Positions 1 through 8,843 of a DNA stretch of 64,000 nucleotides are shown here, one piece after another. The stretch's first letter is position 1; each line of letters opens with the position of its first letter. Origin of the DNA: Pseudomonas veronii (GTDB taxonomy: Bacteria > Pseudomonadota > Gammaproteobacteria > Pseudomonadales > Pseudomonadaceae); NCBI RefSeq assembly GCF_001439695.1, contig NZ_JYLL01000022.1:30027-94026 (forward strand), given 5' to 3'. Below the pieces are notes generated by a model that ran no database searches, was not told the origin of the DNA, and was given only the letters and a program-made list of their open reading frames with translations. The position numbers and the translations under genes were made by a program.

Positions 1-355
1 GCAGTTGGTTGAGTTCGCTCATCGCATCAGCCGGGGCGTTTTCCAGGGTGACTTGTTCACCCAGGGCGAAAATCGGCAGGTTGGGCGCCCTCAGTCGCGC
101 CAGGCGGATCAGTTCGACCATGTTTTGCAGCAGATGGGTGTTTTCCCCAGCACCTTCGGCGGCGATCAGCATGCAGGCCAGGCCATGGTGGGTCGAGGCC
201 ACCAGCCGGCCTTCGGCGTAGTCCACCGCAGAAAAGATACTGAAGCCCTCTTGTTCCAACTCTTGAGCGATACCCCGAACCCGGTCGCCGGCAACGGTGT
301 CGGCCTTGATGTCGCGATGCACGATAAGGATGGGGAACTTCAGGTCTTTGTACAT
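1..355 (-). CDS. ldcA: Orn/Lys/Arg decarboxylase, N-terminal part (runs off the left edge)
   Basis: The minus strand is open from an ATG at 355 to the window edge, giving 118 residues without a stop (starting MYKDLKFPILIVHRD). It looks like the N-terminal response-regulator-like 'wing' domain of PLP-dependent lysine/arginine/ornithine decarboxylases; the PLP-binding domain would lie outside the window. Such enzymes decarboxylate basic amino acids to cadaverine or other polyamines in the cytoplasm. The neighbours dnaQ and rnhA match the surroundings of P. aeruginosa ldcA (PA1818) as I remember them, which favours lysine decarboxylase. Substrate specificity cannot be read from this fragment. 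Confidence 0.75.
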   Translation of the reverse strand, partial: MYKDLKFPILIVHRDIKADTVAGDRVRGIAQELEQEGFSIFSAVDYAEGRLVASTHHGLACMLIAAEGAGENTHLLQNMVELIRLARLRAPNLPIFALGEQVTLENAPADAMSELNQL

Positions 356-443
356 GGGGGCTTTGAGTCCTGAGGATGATGCACTCAGGGTAGAAGCTGT
401 GAGCGGATGTAGCGAATGAAGATTTTGAAAGCAGCGACTCACC

Positions 444-475
444 AATGTGGGAGGGAGCAAGCTCCCTCCCACATT
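444..475. repeat. REP-type palindrome
   Basis: Two 15-base arms (AATGTGGGAGGGAGC and its complement) pair perfectly around a 2-base centre. The element lies between the dnaQ stop and the decarboxylase start. It could end dnaQ transcription or simply be a mobile REP copy. A near-identical single copy sits at 54372-54400. Confidence 0.85.
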
Positions 476-496
476 GTTGAATTGCGCTCAGCCAGA

Positions 497-1243
497 TTAT
501 TGCTGGGTCAGTTGGGTCCACAACGCCGGCGCGCCCGCCGACTTGGCAATCGCTTCAAGCCGCGCCGCATGCTCGGCGAGGTCCTGCGCGCTGGCGCGGA
601 TGATCGGCGTCGGTTTGCGATCCGCCGGCAGGCGACGAATTTCCGAAGGGCGATTGCCCGAACCTTCCGCCGAACCGGCACCGTCGGAGGCATTGCCGGC
701 CAGGGACAGGCTGGTCTGCCCGCCGGTCATGGTCAGGTAAACGTCGGCCAGGATCTCGGAGTCGAGCAACGCGCCGTGCAGCTCACGGCCGGAGTTGTCG
801 ACGCCATAGCGTTTGCACAAGGCATCCAGGCTGTTGCGCTGGCCCGGGTGACGCTCACGGGCCATCATCAGGGTGTCGAGGATCGAGCAGTGCCGGGAAA
901 TATCCGCGCGATCCGTCTGCCCCATCAGGGCAAATTCGTTATTGATGAAGCCGACGTCGAACGCCGCGTTATGGATGATCAACTGCGCGCCGTTGATGAA
1001 CTCGAAGAACTCGTCGGCGACTTCCGCGAAGCGCGGCTTGCCTTTGAGGAATTCGTCGGTGATACCGTGGACGCCGATCGCGCCCTCGTCACTTTCGCGG
1101 TCCGGTTGCAGGTAGACGTGGAAGTGACGACCGGTGAGGCGACGGCCCATGAGTTCGACACAGCCGATTTCAATGATCCGGTGACCATCGGTCACCGGCA
1201 TGCCGGTGGTTTCGGTATCGAGTACAACAGATCGGATGGCCAT
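497..1243 (-). CDS. dnaQ: DNA polymerase III epsilon subunit (proofreading 3'-5' exonuclease)
   Basis: 248 residues, the usual length. It is the DEDDh-family exonuclease that proofreads for the alpha subunit in the replicative polymerase core. Exo I is DTETTG (D9, E11), Exo II is HNAAFDVGF, and Exo III is HGALLDSEILA with the catalytic His before the Asp. After the nuclease domain comes QTSLSL, which matches the beta-clamp-binding motif known in E. coli epsilon (QTSMAF). A low-complexity linker and a C-terminal segment that would bind alpha follow. It lies downstream of rnhA on the same strand, as in other pseudomonads (divergently arranged in E. coli). Confidence 0.97.
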   Translation of the reverse strand: MAIRSVVLDTETTGMPVTDGHRIIEIGCVELMGRRLTGRHFHVYLQPDRESDEGAIGVHGITDEFLKGKPRFAEVADEFFEFINGAQLIIHNAAFDVGFINNEFALMGQTDRADISRHCSILDTLMMARERHPGQRNSLDALCKRYGVDNSGRELHGALLDSEILADVYLTMTGGQTSLSLAGNASDGAGSAEGSGNRPSEIRRLPADRKPTPIIRASAQDLAEHAARLEAIAKSAGAPALWTQLTQQ

Positions 1244-1307
1244 CAGGGTTCAGCTCTCAACGGTGTGGTGTATTTCAAGGGGCGCAATCTTAACACGTCA
1301 GCCGGCA

Positions 1308-1760
1308 TCAGCCCTGCTTGTAGCCCCGCACTTCGTCGACGCCACGGTTGGCCAACTGGTCGGCACGCTCGTTGCCATGGTGGCCGATGTGCCCGCGCAC
1401 CCATTTCCAGGTGATGTTATGGCGGTTGCATTGCTCATCGAGCAGTTGCCACAGGTCGGCGTTCTTGACCGGCTCTTTGGCCGCCGTCTTCCAGCCGCGC
1501 TTCTTCCAGTTGACCATCCACTCGTTGATGCCCTTCATCACATATTGCGAGTCGGTCACCAGCAGCACGTCGCAACGCCGCTTGAGCTCTTCGAGGCCGC
1601 GAATGGCGCCCATCAGCTCCATGCGGTTGTTGGTGGTGTTGGCTTCGCCGCCCCACAGTTCCTTCTCCACGCCCTTGCACACCAGCAAGGCGCCCCAGCC
1701 GCCGGGGCCAGGGTTGCCTTTACAGGCGCCATCGGTGAAGAGTTCAACGCTATCGGTCAT
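1308..1760 (-). CDS. rnhA: Ribonuclease HI
   Basis: 150 residues, typical for RNase HI, which cuts the RNA strand of RNA:DNA hybrids (R-loops, primers). The metal-binding residues stand at the E. coli positions: D10 in FTDGACKGNPG, E48 in NNRMELM and D70 in VTDSQYV. The active-site His lies in RGHIGHHGNERAD, which also carries the last catalytic Asp. The basic protrusion KKRGWKTAAKEPVKN is present. The gene sits 64 bases upstream of dnaQ and is probably co-transcribed with it. Confidence 0.97.
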   Translation of the reverse strand: MTDSVELFTDGACKGNPGPGGWGALLVCKGVEKELWGGEANTTNNRMELMGAIRGLEELKRRCDVLLVTDSQYVMKGINEWMVNWKKRGWKTAAKEPVKNADLWQLLDEQCNRHNITWKWVRGHIGHHGNERADQLANRGVDEVRGYKQG

Positions 1761-1847
1761 CGGTTACATCCATCAAAACGGGTTGCCGGGCTTAGGCCGG
1801 CAGTATCCCGAGGCCGACTGATCCGGCCTGAAATCAAAAAGAGGGTT

Positions 1848-2606
1848 CTACGGTTGGCTTTGCTTGCGGTTGACCTTGGCCATCGGCATCGGCACCAGTT
1901 TGCCCATGGGTTGGCGTAGCACCTGACGCACCGGCCGCAGCCCGACCACGATCTTGCGTGCGACCAGTAAATAGAAGCCGCCACCCGACAGCTGCCAAGC
2001 CCCCGCCCGACGCTCCCAGCCGGCCAGACGGGCCTGCCACTTGGTCGACGCCAGCGGCGGACGATAGCACCCGAAGCGGCGTTTCTCCAGCGCGAAGCCC
2101 AGCAGGTTCAGCCAGTCCCCCACCCGCGACGGCGAAATGCAACGGGCCTGGCGCAGGCCGTCATGGGCGAACACATGGCGCAGGCCCCAGCTGCTCCAGG
2201 GGTTGATACCGACAATCAGCAAATGGCCACCTGGGCGCACGCTGCTGGCGGCTTCGCGCAACAAACCATGGGGTGACAGGCAGAAATCCAGGCCGTGCTG
2301 CAGCACCACCACATCGGCGGCGTGCTCGCTCAACGGCCAGGCCTGCTCTTCGCAGACGATCTCCACCCCCGGCAACGGCGCGCCCAGGCGCACATTGCGT
2401 TGCACCTGCGGCGCGGACGGCGGCGTCTGGGCCGACGGGCCGTAATGCACCAGGTAACCGCCAAAGAACCGGCCCAGCTCGTCTTCGAGCATGCGCCGTT
2501 CTTCATCCAGCAAAAATTGCCCGATCGGCCCGGACAGCCAGTCACGGGCCGCGCTGATCAGGGCCAGCCATTCAGGATCGGCCTGGGCGAACGCTTTATC
2601 AGTCAT
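1848..2606 (-). CDS. Class I SAM-dependent methyltransferase of unknown target
   Basis: 252 residues from an ATG preceded by GGAG; an in-frame TTG four codons upstream is a weaker start. The middle has the signs of a Methyltransf_11 fold: an acidic loop after GVEIVCEE, then AADVVVLQHGLDFC, LREAASSVRPGGHLLIVGINPWSSWG and a C-terminal basic region. The gene is conserved next to rnhA in Pseudomonas (PA1814-like, from memory). The substrate is unknown. It is divergent from gloB and shares a 65-base promoter space with it. Confidence 0.8.
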   Translation of the reverse strand: MTDKAFAQADPEWLALISAARDWLSGPIGQFLLDEERRMLEDELGRFFGGYLVHYGPSAQTPPSAPQVQRNVRLGAPLPGVEIVCEEQAWPLSEHAADVVVLQHGLDFCLSPHGLLREAASSVRPGGHLLIVGINPWSSWGLRHVFAHDGLRQARCISPSRVGDWLNLLGFALEKRRFGCYRPPLASTKWQARLAGWERRAGAWQLSGGGFYLLVARKIVVGLRPVRQVLRQPMGKLVPMPMAKVNRKQSQP

Positions 2607-2671
2607 TGCATTCTCCAACTCGCCTAGACGTTCTAAGATGCACCAATGTGTTCAGCTTGGCGAATCGAAGA

Positions 2672-3439
2672 ATGATACAGATCAGTGCCCTGCCCGCCTT
2701 CACCGATAACTACATCTGGTTGTTACAGGAACCCCAGTCCCGCCGTTGCGCCGTGGTCGACCCCGGCGATGCCGCCCCCGTGCTGGCCTGGCTCAAGCAG
2801 AACCCGGGGTGGACGCTCAGCGACATCCTCGTCACCCACCATCACCATGATCATGTGGGCGGCGTCGAAGCGCTGAAACGCGTGAGCGGCGCCACGGTCT
2901 ACGGCCCGGCCCACGAAACGATCCCGGCGCGGGACGTTGCCCTGCAGGACAACCAGCGCATCAGCGTGCTGGGTTGGGACTTCGCTGTGTACGCCGTCCC
3001 CGGCCACACCCTCGGCCATATCGCCTTTTACCACCCAGGCGTGCTGTTTTGCGGCGACACGCTCTTCGCCGCCGGTTGCGGCCGCCTGTTCGAAGGCACG
3101 CCGGCGCAAATGCATGCCTCGCTGCAACGCCTGGCCGCCCTGCCCGCCGACACGCGGGTGTACTGCACCCATGAATATACACAGAGCAATCTCAGGTTTG
3201 CCCAGGCAGTGGAACCGGACAACGCCGATATCGCCGAACGGGTGGAAAACGTCAACCGACTGCGCGCCCGTGGCGAGATCACGCTGCCGTCCAACCTGGC
3301 CCTGGAAAAACGCACCAACCCGTTTCTGCGTACCGCTGAAACATCCGTTAAACAAAAAGCGGACGAACGGAACGGCCGCGACAACCGCTCTGGGGACGAG
3401 GTATTTGCTAGCTTGAGGGCTTGGAAAGATAAGTTCTAA
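2672..3439 (+). CDS. gloB: Hydroxyacylglutathione hydrolase (glyoxalase II)
   Basis: 255 residues. It hydrolyses S-D-lactoylglutathione to D-lactate and glutathione, the second step of methylglyoxal detoxification. The metallo-beta-lactamase motif THHHHDHVGG binds the two metals, with further ligands in PGHTLGH, FCGDTLF and THEYTQSNLRF. The C-terminal helical domain ends with residues typical of glutathione binding (NPFLRT). The start ATG at 2672 gives MIQISALPAFTDNY, the usual N-terminus; the frame stays open upstream but without a better site. Confidence 0.96.
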   Translation: MIQISALPAFTDNYIWLLQEPQSRRCAVVDPGDAAPVLAWLKQNPGWTLSDILVTHHHHDHVGGVEALKRVSGATVYGPAHETIPARDVALQDNQRISVLGWDFAVYAVPGHTLGHIAFYHPGVLFCGDTLFAAGCGRLFEGTPAQMHASLQRLAALPADTRVYCTHEYTQSNLRFAQAVEPDNADIAERVENVNRLRARGEITLPSNLALEKRTNPFLRTAETSVKQKADERNGRDNRSGDEVFASLRAWKDKF

Positions 3440-3472
3440 CGTGACGCAATCTGATACGTAATTTCTGAATGG

Positions 3473-3501
3473 TTGACCGGAACCAAAGCGCTTTCTAGAA
3501 T
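3473..3501 (+). promoter_or_regulatory. Probable sigma-70 promoter of mltD
   Basis: TTGACC (3473-3478) and TAGAAT (3496-3501) are separated by exactly 17 bases, 37 bases ahead of the mltD start. Each hexamer differs from consensus by one base. Position, spacing and orientation fit a housekeeping promoter. Confidence 0.6.
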
Positions 3502-3537
3502 CGCCCGACATTTTTGCCCGGAACTTACTTCCAGCCA

Positions 3538-4950
3538 ATGTCGTCATCTACTCGTAAATCCAATCATTCAGACGCATTGACCCGCCTGGCTCAAGCCGTG
3601 GCGGTGGCTGTCTCCGCAACTCTGGCGGGCTGCCAATCGACAAATTTCGCTGCACAATCCACCGTGCAACCCAAACCGAATCTTGCTGCCAAGATCAAGC
3701 AAAAACCTATTTGGCTCTCAGAGAAGCCGAGCCCCGAAGCGCCCCAGGATGTCTGGGAACGCATGCGTCGGGGCTTTCAATTGCAGGACGGTCTCGGCGT
3801 CAACCCGCGTATCGAGCAACAACGCCTGTGGTTCGCCAGCAACCCGTCCTTCCTGGAGAACGCCGGCGAACGCGGCAGCCTCTACATTCATTACATCGTC
3901 GAACGCCTTGAAGAACGCAACATGCCCCTGGAGCTGGCGCTGCTGCCAGTGATTGAAAGTGCCTACAACCCAATGGCCTATTCGCGCAGCGATGCCGTCG
4001 GCTTGTGGCAGTTCATTCCCTCCACCGGGCGTTACTTCAACCTGCGCCAGACCCGCGCCTACGACGGTCGTCGTGATATCACCGCGTCCACCACCGCCGC
4101 CCTGGACTATCTGACACGTCTGCATGACATGTTCAACGGCGACTGGCTGCTGGCCCTGGCCGCGTATAACGCTGGCGAAGGCACGGTAAGCCGGGCGATC
4201 GAGCGCAACGAGAAGCTCGGCCTGCCGACCGACTACTGGAACCTGCCCCTGCCCCAGGAAACCAAGGACTACGTGCCCAAGTTCCTGGCGCTGTCCCAGG
4301 TGGTGCTGGCCCCGGATGCCTACGGCGTCAACCTGAACCCGATTGCCAACACGCCGTACTTCGAAGTGGTTGAAGTCAAGCAAAGCATGGACCTGTCACG
4401 GGTCGCCGCGCTGGCCGAGATCGACGAAGACGAACTGTTCCAGCTCAACCCGGCCCTGAAGCAACGCACCACCCTGGACGGCCCCCAGCATTTGCTGGTG
4501 CCCAGCTCCAAGGCGCAACTGCTGACCAGCAGCCTTTCGGCGATGAAGCCTGAAGAATTACTGGCATTACGCCCTAAAAAGCCGGTTTTCGACGAAGTCG
4601 AGAGCAAATCCGTGGCCGGCCGCAGCCGTAGCTACAAAGTGCGCAACGGCGACAACCTGACGCTGATCGCCAAGACCAACAAGGTCGACGTGCATGACCT
4701 GCAGCGCTGGAACAAGCTCAACGGCCAGGCACTCAAGGTCGGCCAGACCCTGGTGATGCAGGACACGCGCAAGCTGGTGGCCAAGGCCGACAGCAAGAAG
4801 CCAGTGCAGTACAAGGTCAAGAAAGGCGACTCGCTGTATATCGTCGCCAAGCGTTTCAACGTCGAGATGCAACATCTCAAGCGCTGGAACCCACGCACTG
4901 GCATGGCGCTCAAGCCTGGGCAGATGCTGGTGGTTTCCGGGCCAAGATAA
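3538..4950 (+). CDS. mltD: Membrane-bound lytic murein transglycosylase D
   Basis: 470 residues from the ATG at 3538. The N-terminus is a lipoprotein signal with lipobox LAGC (Cys32), so the mature protein is anchored in the outer membrane. The SLT domain follows (about residues 130-235), with the catalytic Glu140 in IESAYNP and the VGLWQFIPSTGRYFNL and LAAYNAGEGTV motifs of lysozyme-like transglycosylases. Two LysM peptidoglycan-binding domains end the protein (about 364-410 and 420-466; YKVRNGDNLTLIAK and YKVKKGDSLYIVAK). It cleaves glycan strands to 1,6-anhydro-muropeptides. It has its own sigma-70 promoter. Confidence 0.96.
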   Translation: MSSSTRKSNHSDALTRLAQAVAVAVSATLAGCQSTNFAAQSTVQPKPNLAAKIKQKPIWLSEKPSPEAPQDVWERMRRGFQLQDGLGVNPRIEQQRLWFASNPSFLENAGERGSLYIHYIVERLEERNMPLELALLPVIESAYNPMAYSRSDAVGLWQFIPSTGRYFNLRQTRAYDGRRDITASTTAALDYLTRLHDMFNGDWLLALAAYNAGEGTVSRAIERNEKLGLPTDYWNLPLPQETKDYVPKFLALSQVVLAPDAYGVNLNPIANTPYFEVVEVKQSMDLSRVAALAEIDEDELFQLNPALKQRTTLDGPQHLLVPSSKAQLLTSSLSAMKPEELLALRPKKPVFDEVESKSVAGRSRSYKVRNGDNLTLIAKTNKVDVHDLQRWNKLNGQALKVGQTLVMQDTRKLVAKADSKKPVQYKVKKGDSLYIVAKRFNVEMQHLKRWNPRTGMALKPGQMLVVSGPR

Positions 4951-4970
4951 ACCGCAGGCAAGCGCGCTCC

Positions 4971-5057
4971 TGTGGGAGCTGGCTTGCCTGCGATGCAGAC
5001 ACCGAGGTGTATCAGTTACATCAGGGTGATGCCATCGCAGGCAAGCCAGCTCCCACA
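4971..5057. repeat. REP inverted pair, GTGGGAGCTGGCTTGCCTGC class
   Basis: Two 25-base arms, starting TGTGGGAGCTGGCTTGCC and perfectly complementary, flank a 37-base loop in the mltD-nppA1 gap. This is a different REP class from the GGGGGCTTGCCCCC copies elsewhere in the window. Confidence 0.88.
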
Positions 5058-5184
5058 TTTGATCTCTACGCCGCTCAATACCTCGCCAGCCTCCTGCCAC
5101 CCTTCCCAACAGCCTTTTTCCAACCGGAACAAGCTGTTACTGTACCGATCATAAAGCCCAAGCTGCCTGGATCGGATCTCTGAC

Positions 5185-7014
5185 TTGACGCGTCCCCTCC
5201 TTCTACTAATAAGTCTGGCCTTGAGCTTTGCTGCGCACGCGACGATTACCGAAAGCCACGGTTATGCGCAGTTCGGCACGCTCAAGTACCCGACCAAATT
5301 CACCCACTTCGATTGGGTAAACCCTGCAGCGCCGAAAGGCGGGACGTTGCGGGTCATGGCGTTTGGCACGTTCGACACCCTCAACCCTTATACCTTCAAG
5401 GGTTCGAGCCCGGTTTCCACACCGAACTTCCTGCAATACGGCGTCAATGAGCTGAACGAACCGTTGATGGTCGGTACCGGCCAGTACGCGCCGTCCGGCG
5501 ATGAGCCGACCTCCAGCTACGGGCTGATTGCCCAATCGGTGGAGTACAGCGAGGACCGCAGCTGGGTGGTGTTCAACCTGCGCCCGGAAGCGCGCTTTCA
5601 CGATGGCAAGCCGATCACCGCGTATGACGTGGCGTTTTCCTATCGCACCCTGCTGACCGAAGGTCATCCGCAGTACCGCACCAACCTGCAGGAAGTCGCG
5701 CGGGTCGACATCCTCAACCGCCACCGTATCCGTTTTGTGTTCAAGCGCGCCGGCAACCCGTTGCTGATCCTGCGCCTGGGCGAACTGCCAGTGCTGCCCC
5801 AGCATTACTGGAAAAACCGCGACTTCAAGGCCACCACCTTCGAACCACCGCTGGGCAGCGGGCCCTATCGCCTCAGCAAGGTCACCCCGGGCCGGCAACT
5901 GGTGTTCGAGCGGGTCAAGGATTATTGGGGCAAGGACCTGCCGGTCAACCAGGGTTTCTATAACTACGACAAGGTCGAAGTGGAGTTCTACCGCGACAGC
6001 GACGTCGCCTTCGAAGCCTTCAAGGCCGGCGAGTTCGATATCTATATCGAGCATCAGGCCAAAAACTGGGCGAATGGTTATGACTTCCCGGCGGTCAGCC
6101 GCGGCGACGTGATCAAGGCGCAGATCGCCCACCAGATCCCGACCCAAAGCCAGGGCCTGTTCATGAACACGCGGCGCCCGACGTTCAGCCAGGCCAAGGT
6201 GCGTGAAGCCCTGGGGCTGATGTTCGACTTTGAATGGACCAACCGCACCCTGTTCAGCAACGCCTATAAACGCACCTTGAGCTATTACCCCAACAGCGAA
6301 TTCTCGGCGACCGGCGTCCCGGTCGGCCATGAATGGTTGATGCTCTCGCCCTACCGCGACCAACTGCCGGCCAATCTCTATACCCAACCGTTCAGCCTGC
6401 CCCAGACCGACGGGCACGGCATCCCCCGCGACACCTTGCGCCGTGCCCTGGCCCTGCTCGGCGAAGGCGGCTGGAAGCTGTCCGGGCAGCGCCTGCTCAA
6501 CAAGGACGGGCAGCCGCTGCGCTTCGAGATCCTGCTGGTCAACCCGAACCTGGAGCGCATCTTGCAGCCCTACGTGGAAAACCTGAACAGTATCGGTATC
6601 GACGCGCACCTGCGCACGGTCGACCGGGCGCAGTACAAACAGCGCCTCGATCAGTTCGATTTCGACATGATCCTGATGACCCTCAACCAGACCCTCAGCC
6701 CCGGCCTTGAGCAGTGGCAGTACTTCCACTCCAGCCAGGCGGCGATCAAGGGCAGCAAGAACTACGCCGGCATCGCCAACCCGGTGGTCGACCGTCTGCT
6801 CGAACAACTGCTGGCGGCACAGACCCGCGACGAACAACTGGCCGCCGGCCGGGCCCTGGACCGGGTCCTGCTGTGGCAGCATTACAGCATTCCCAACTGG
6901 TACCTCAACTATCATCGCCTGGCCTACCGCAACCGGTTCGCCTTTGTCACCACGCCGCCCTACAGCCTGGGCCTGAGCGCGTGGTGGCTGAAAGCTTCGG
7001 AGAAAGCCCAATGA
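5185..7014 (+). CDS. nppA1: Peptide-type ABC transporter, first periplasmic binding protein
   Basis: 609 residues from a TTG start; no in-frame ATG gives a better signal peptide (MTRPLLLLISLALSFAAHA, then cleavage). It is an SBP_bac_5 / YejA-family binding protein with the AAPKGGTLRVMAFG N-terminal motif, RFHDGKPITAYDV and the GSGPYRLSKV block. The family delivers oligopeptides and peptidyl-nucleoside antibiotics to the Yej/Npp permease. Its position just after mltD matches P. aeruginosa nppA1 (PA1811), and it is the first gene of a five-gene operon that overlaps nppA2 by four bases. Confidence 0.85.
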   Translation: MTRPLLLLISLALSFAAHATITESHGYAQFGTLKYPTKFTHFDWVNPAAPKGGTLRVMAFGTFDTLNPYTFKGSSPVSTPNFLQYGVNELNEPLMVGTGQYAPSGDEPTSSYGLIAQSVEYSEDRSWVVFNLRPEARFHDGKPITAYDVAFSYRTLLTEGHPQYRTNLQEVARVDILNRHRIRFVFKRAGNPLLILRLGELPVLPQHYWKNRDFKATTFEPPLGSGPYRLSKVTPGRQLVFERVKDYWGKDLPVNQGFYNYDKVEVEFYRDSDVAFEAFKAGEFDIYIEHQAKNWANGYDFPAVSRGDVIKAQIAHQIPTQSQGLFMNTRRPTFSQAKVREALGLMFDFEWTNRTLFSNAYKRTLSYYPNSEFSATGVPVGHEWLMLSPYRDQLPANLYTQPFSLPQTDGHGIPRDTLRRALALLGEGGWKLSGQRLLNKDGQPLRFEILLVNPNLERILQPYVENLNSIGIDAHLRTVDRAQYKQRLDQFDFDMILMTLNQTLSPGLEQWQYFHSSQAAIKGSKNYAGIANPVVDRLLEQLLAAQTRDEQLAAGRALDRVLLWQHYSIPNWYLNYHRLAYRNRFAFVTTPPYSLGLSAWWLKASEKAQ

Positions 7015-8843
7015 TGTCTTTGCGTACAGCACTGCTCGGCAGTCTGTTGCTCTGCACGGCGGCCAACGCCGCCCCGCAACATGCGCTGACCCTCTACAAC
7101 GAGCCGCCCAAGTACCCCGCCAGCTTCAAGCACTTCGACTACGTCAACCCCGACGCGCCCAAAGGCGGCACCTTTCGCGAGTCGAGCATGGGCGGTTTCG
7201 ACAGCCTCAACCCCTACATCAGCAAGGGCGTGCCGGCGGACAATATCAGCCTGATCTACGACACCCTGGCCATGCAGAGCCTGGACGAACCCATCACCGA
7301 ATACGGCCTGGTGGCCGGCAAGATCGAAAAAGCCCCGGACAACAGCTGGGTGCGCTTCTACCTGCGCCCCGAAGCACGCTTCCACGATGGCCACCCGATC
7401 CACGCCGAAGACGTGGTGTTCACCTTCCAGATGCTGATGAAGGAAGGCTCGCCGCTCTACCGCACTTACTACGCCGACGTCGACGAAGTGGTCGCCGAAG
7501 ACCCGCTGCGGGTGCTGTTCAAGTTCAAGCGCACCAACAACCGCGAATTGCCGCTGATCCTCGGGCAACTGCCGGTATTGCCCAAGCATTGGTGGGCTAC
7601 CCGCGACTTCACCAAGGGCAACCTGGAAATCCCGCTGGGCAGCGGGCCGTACAAGGTCGCCGAGGTCAAGGCCGGGCGCATGATCCGCTACGAGCGGGTC
7701 AAGGACTACTGGGCCAAGGACCTGCCGATCACCCAAGGTTTCTACAACTTCGATCAGCGCATCACCGACTATTACCGTGACAACACGGTAGCCCTGGAAG
7801 CCTTGAAGGCCGGGCAGTTCGACTACTGGCTGGAGTTCAGCGCGAAGAACTGGGCCAACGCCTACAACATTCCGGCGGTGGCCGAGGGGCGCCTGGTCAA
7901 GGAAGAGATCCCCAACGGCAACCCCACCGGCATGCAGGGTTTCGTGTTCAACACACGCAAGCCGATGTTCCAGGACGTGCGCGTGCGCAAGGCCATCAGC
8001 CTGTTGCTGGATTTCGAATGGAGCAACAAGCAGCTGTTCAACGGCGCCTACACCCGCACCCGCAGCTACTTCGAGAACTCGGAGATGGCCGCCACCGGCC
8101 TGCCCGGCCCGGACGAACTGGCGATCCTCGAACCGCTGCGCGATAAGATCCCCGCCGAAGTCTTCACCCAGGCCTTCGAACCGTCCAAGACCGACGGCAG
8201 CGGCATGATCCGCACCCAGCAGCGCGAGGCCTACCAGCTGTTGCAGGAAGCCGGCTGGCGCATCGTCGACGACAGGATGGTCGACGCCACCGGCAAACCG
8301 GTGAGCATTGAATTTTTGCTGGCGCAGACCGAGTTCGAACGCATCCTGCTGCCCTTCAAGCGCAACCTGGCAGACCTGGGCATCGACTTGGTGATTCGCC
8401 GGGTCGACGTCTCGCAATTCGTCAACCGCCTGCGCTCGCGGGATTTCGACATGCTGGTGGGCAGCTTCCCGCAGTCCACCTCGCCGGGTAATGAACAACG
8501 CGAGTTCTGGAAATCCTCCAGCGCCGACAAGCCCGGCAGCCGCAACTACATGGGCCTCAAGGACCCGGCCGTCGACCAACTGGTCGAAGAACTGATCGAC
8601 GCCGACTCGCGCAAAAGCCTGATCGCCCATGCCAAGGCCCTGGATCGCGTGTTGCAATTTGGCTACTACGTGATCCCCAACTGGCACATCAAGACCTTCC
8701 GCGTGGCGTACTGGGACCATCTCGGTCATCCCAAAGTGCCACCGCGTTATGACGTCGGCACCGCCACCTGGTGGGCCAAACCCGACGTCAAACCTGCCAT
8801 CACCCTGGACACGAGCGCCGACCCGGCGAGCGGAGGCGATTAA
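7011..8843 (+). CDS. nppA2: Peptide-type ABC transporter, second periplasmic binding protein
   Basis: 610 residues, starting in an ATGA overlap with the preceding gene. Signal peptide MMSLRTALLGSLLLCTAANA is followed by the same family motifs as its neighbour (HFDYVNPDAPKGGTFRES, RFHDGHPIHAEDVV, GSGPYKVAEV). The two adjacent binding proteins look like a tandem duplication that has diverged, which should widen the ligand range of one permease. The frame is open further upstream inside nppA1, but the overlap start and signal peptide settle the N-terminus. Confidence 0.86.
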   Translation: MMSLRTALLGSLLLCTAANAAPQHALTLYNEPPKYPASFKHFDYVNPDAPKGGTFRESSMGGFDSLNPYISKGVPADNISLIYDTLAMQSLDEPITEYGLVAGKIEKAPDNSWVRFYLRPEARFHDGHPIHAEDVVFTFQMLMKEGSPLYRTYYADVDEVVAEDPLRVLFKFKRTNNRELPLILGQLPVLPKHWWATRDFTKGNLEIPLGSGPYKVAEVKAGRMIRYERVKDYWAKDLPITQGFYNFDQRITDYYRDNTVALEALKAGQFDYWLEFSAKNWANAYNIPAVAEGRLVKEEIPNGNPTGMQGFVFNTRKPMFQDVRVRKAISLLLDFEWSNKQLFNGAYTRTRSYFENSEMAATGLPGPDELAILEPLRDKIPAEVFTQAFEPSKTDGSGMIRTQQREAYQLLQEAGWRIVDDRMVDATGKPVSIEFLLAQTEFERILLPFKRNLADLGIDLVIRRVDVSQFVNRLRSRDFDMLVGSFPQSTSPGNEQREFWKSSSADKPGSRNYMGLKDPAVDQLVEELIDADSRKSLIAHAKALDRVLQFGYYVIPNWHIKTFRVAYWDHLGHPKVPPRYDVGTATWWAKPDVKPAITLDTSADPASGGD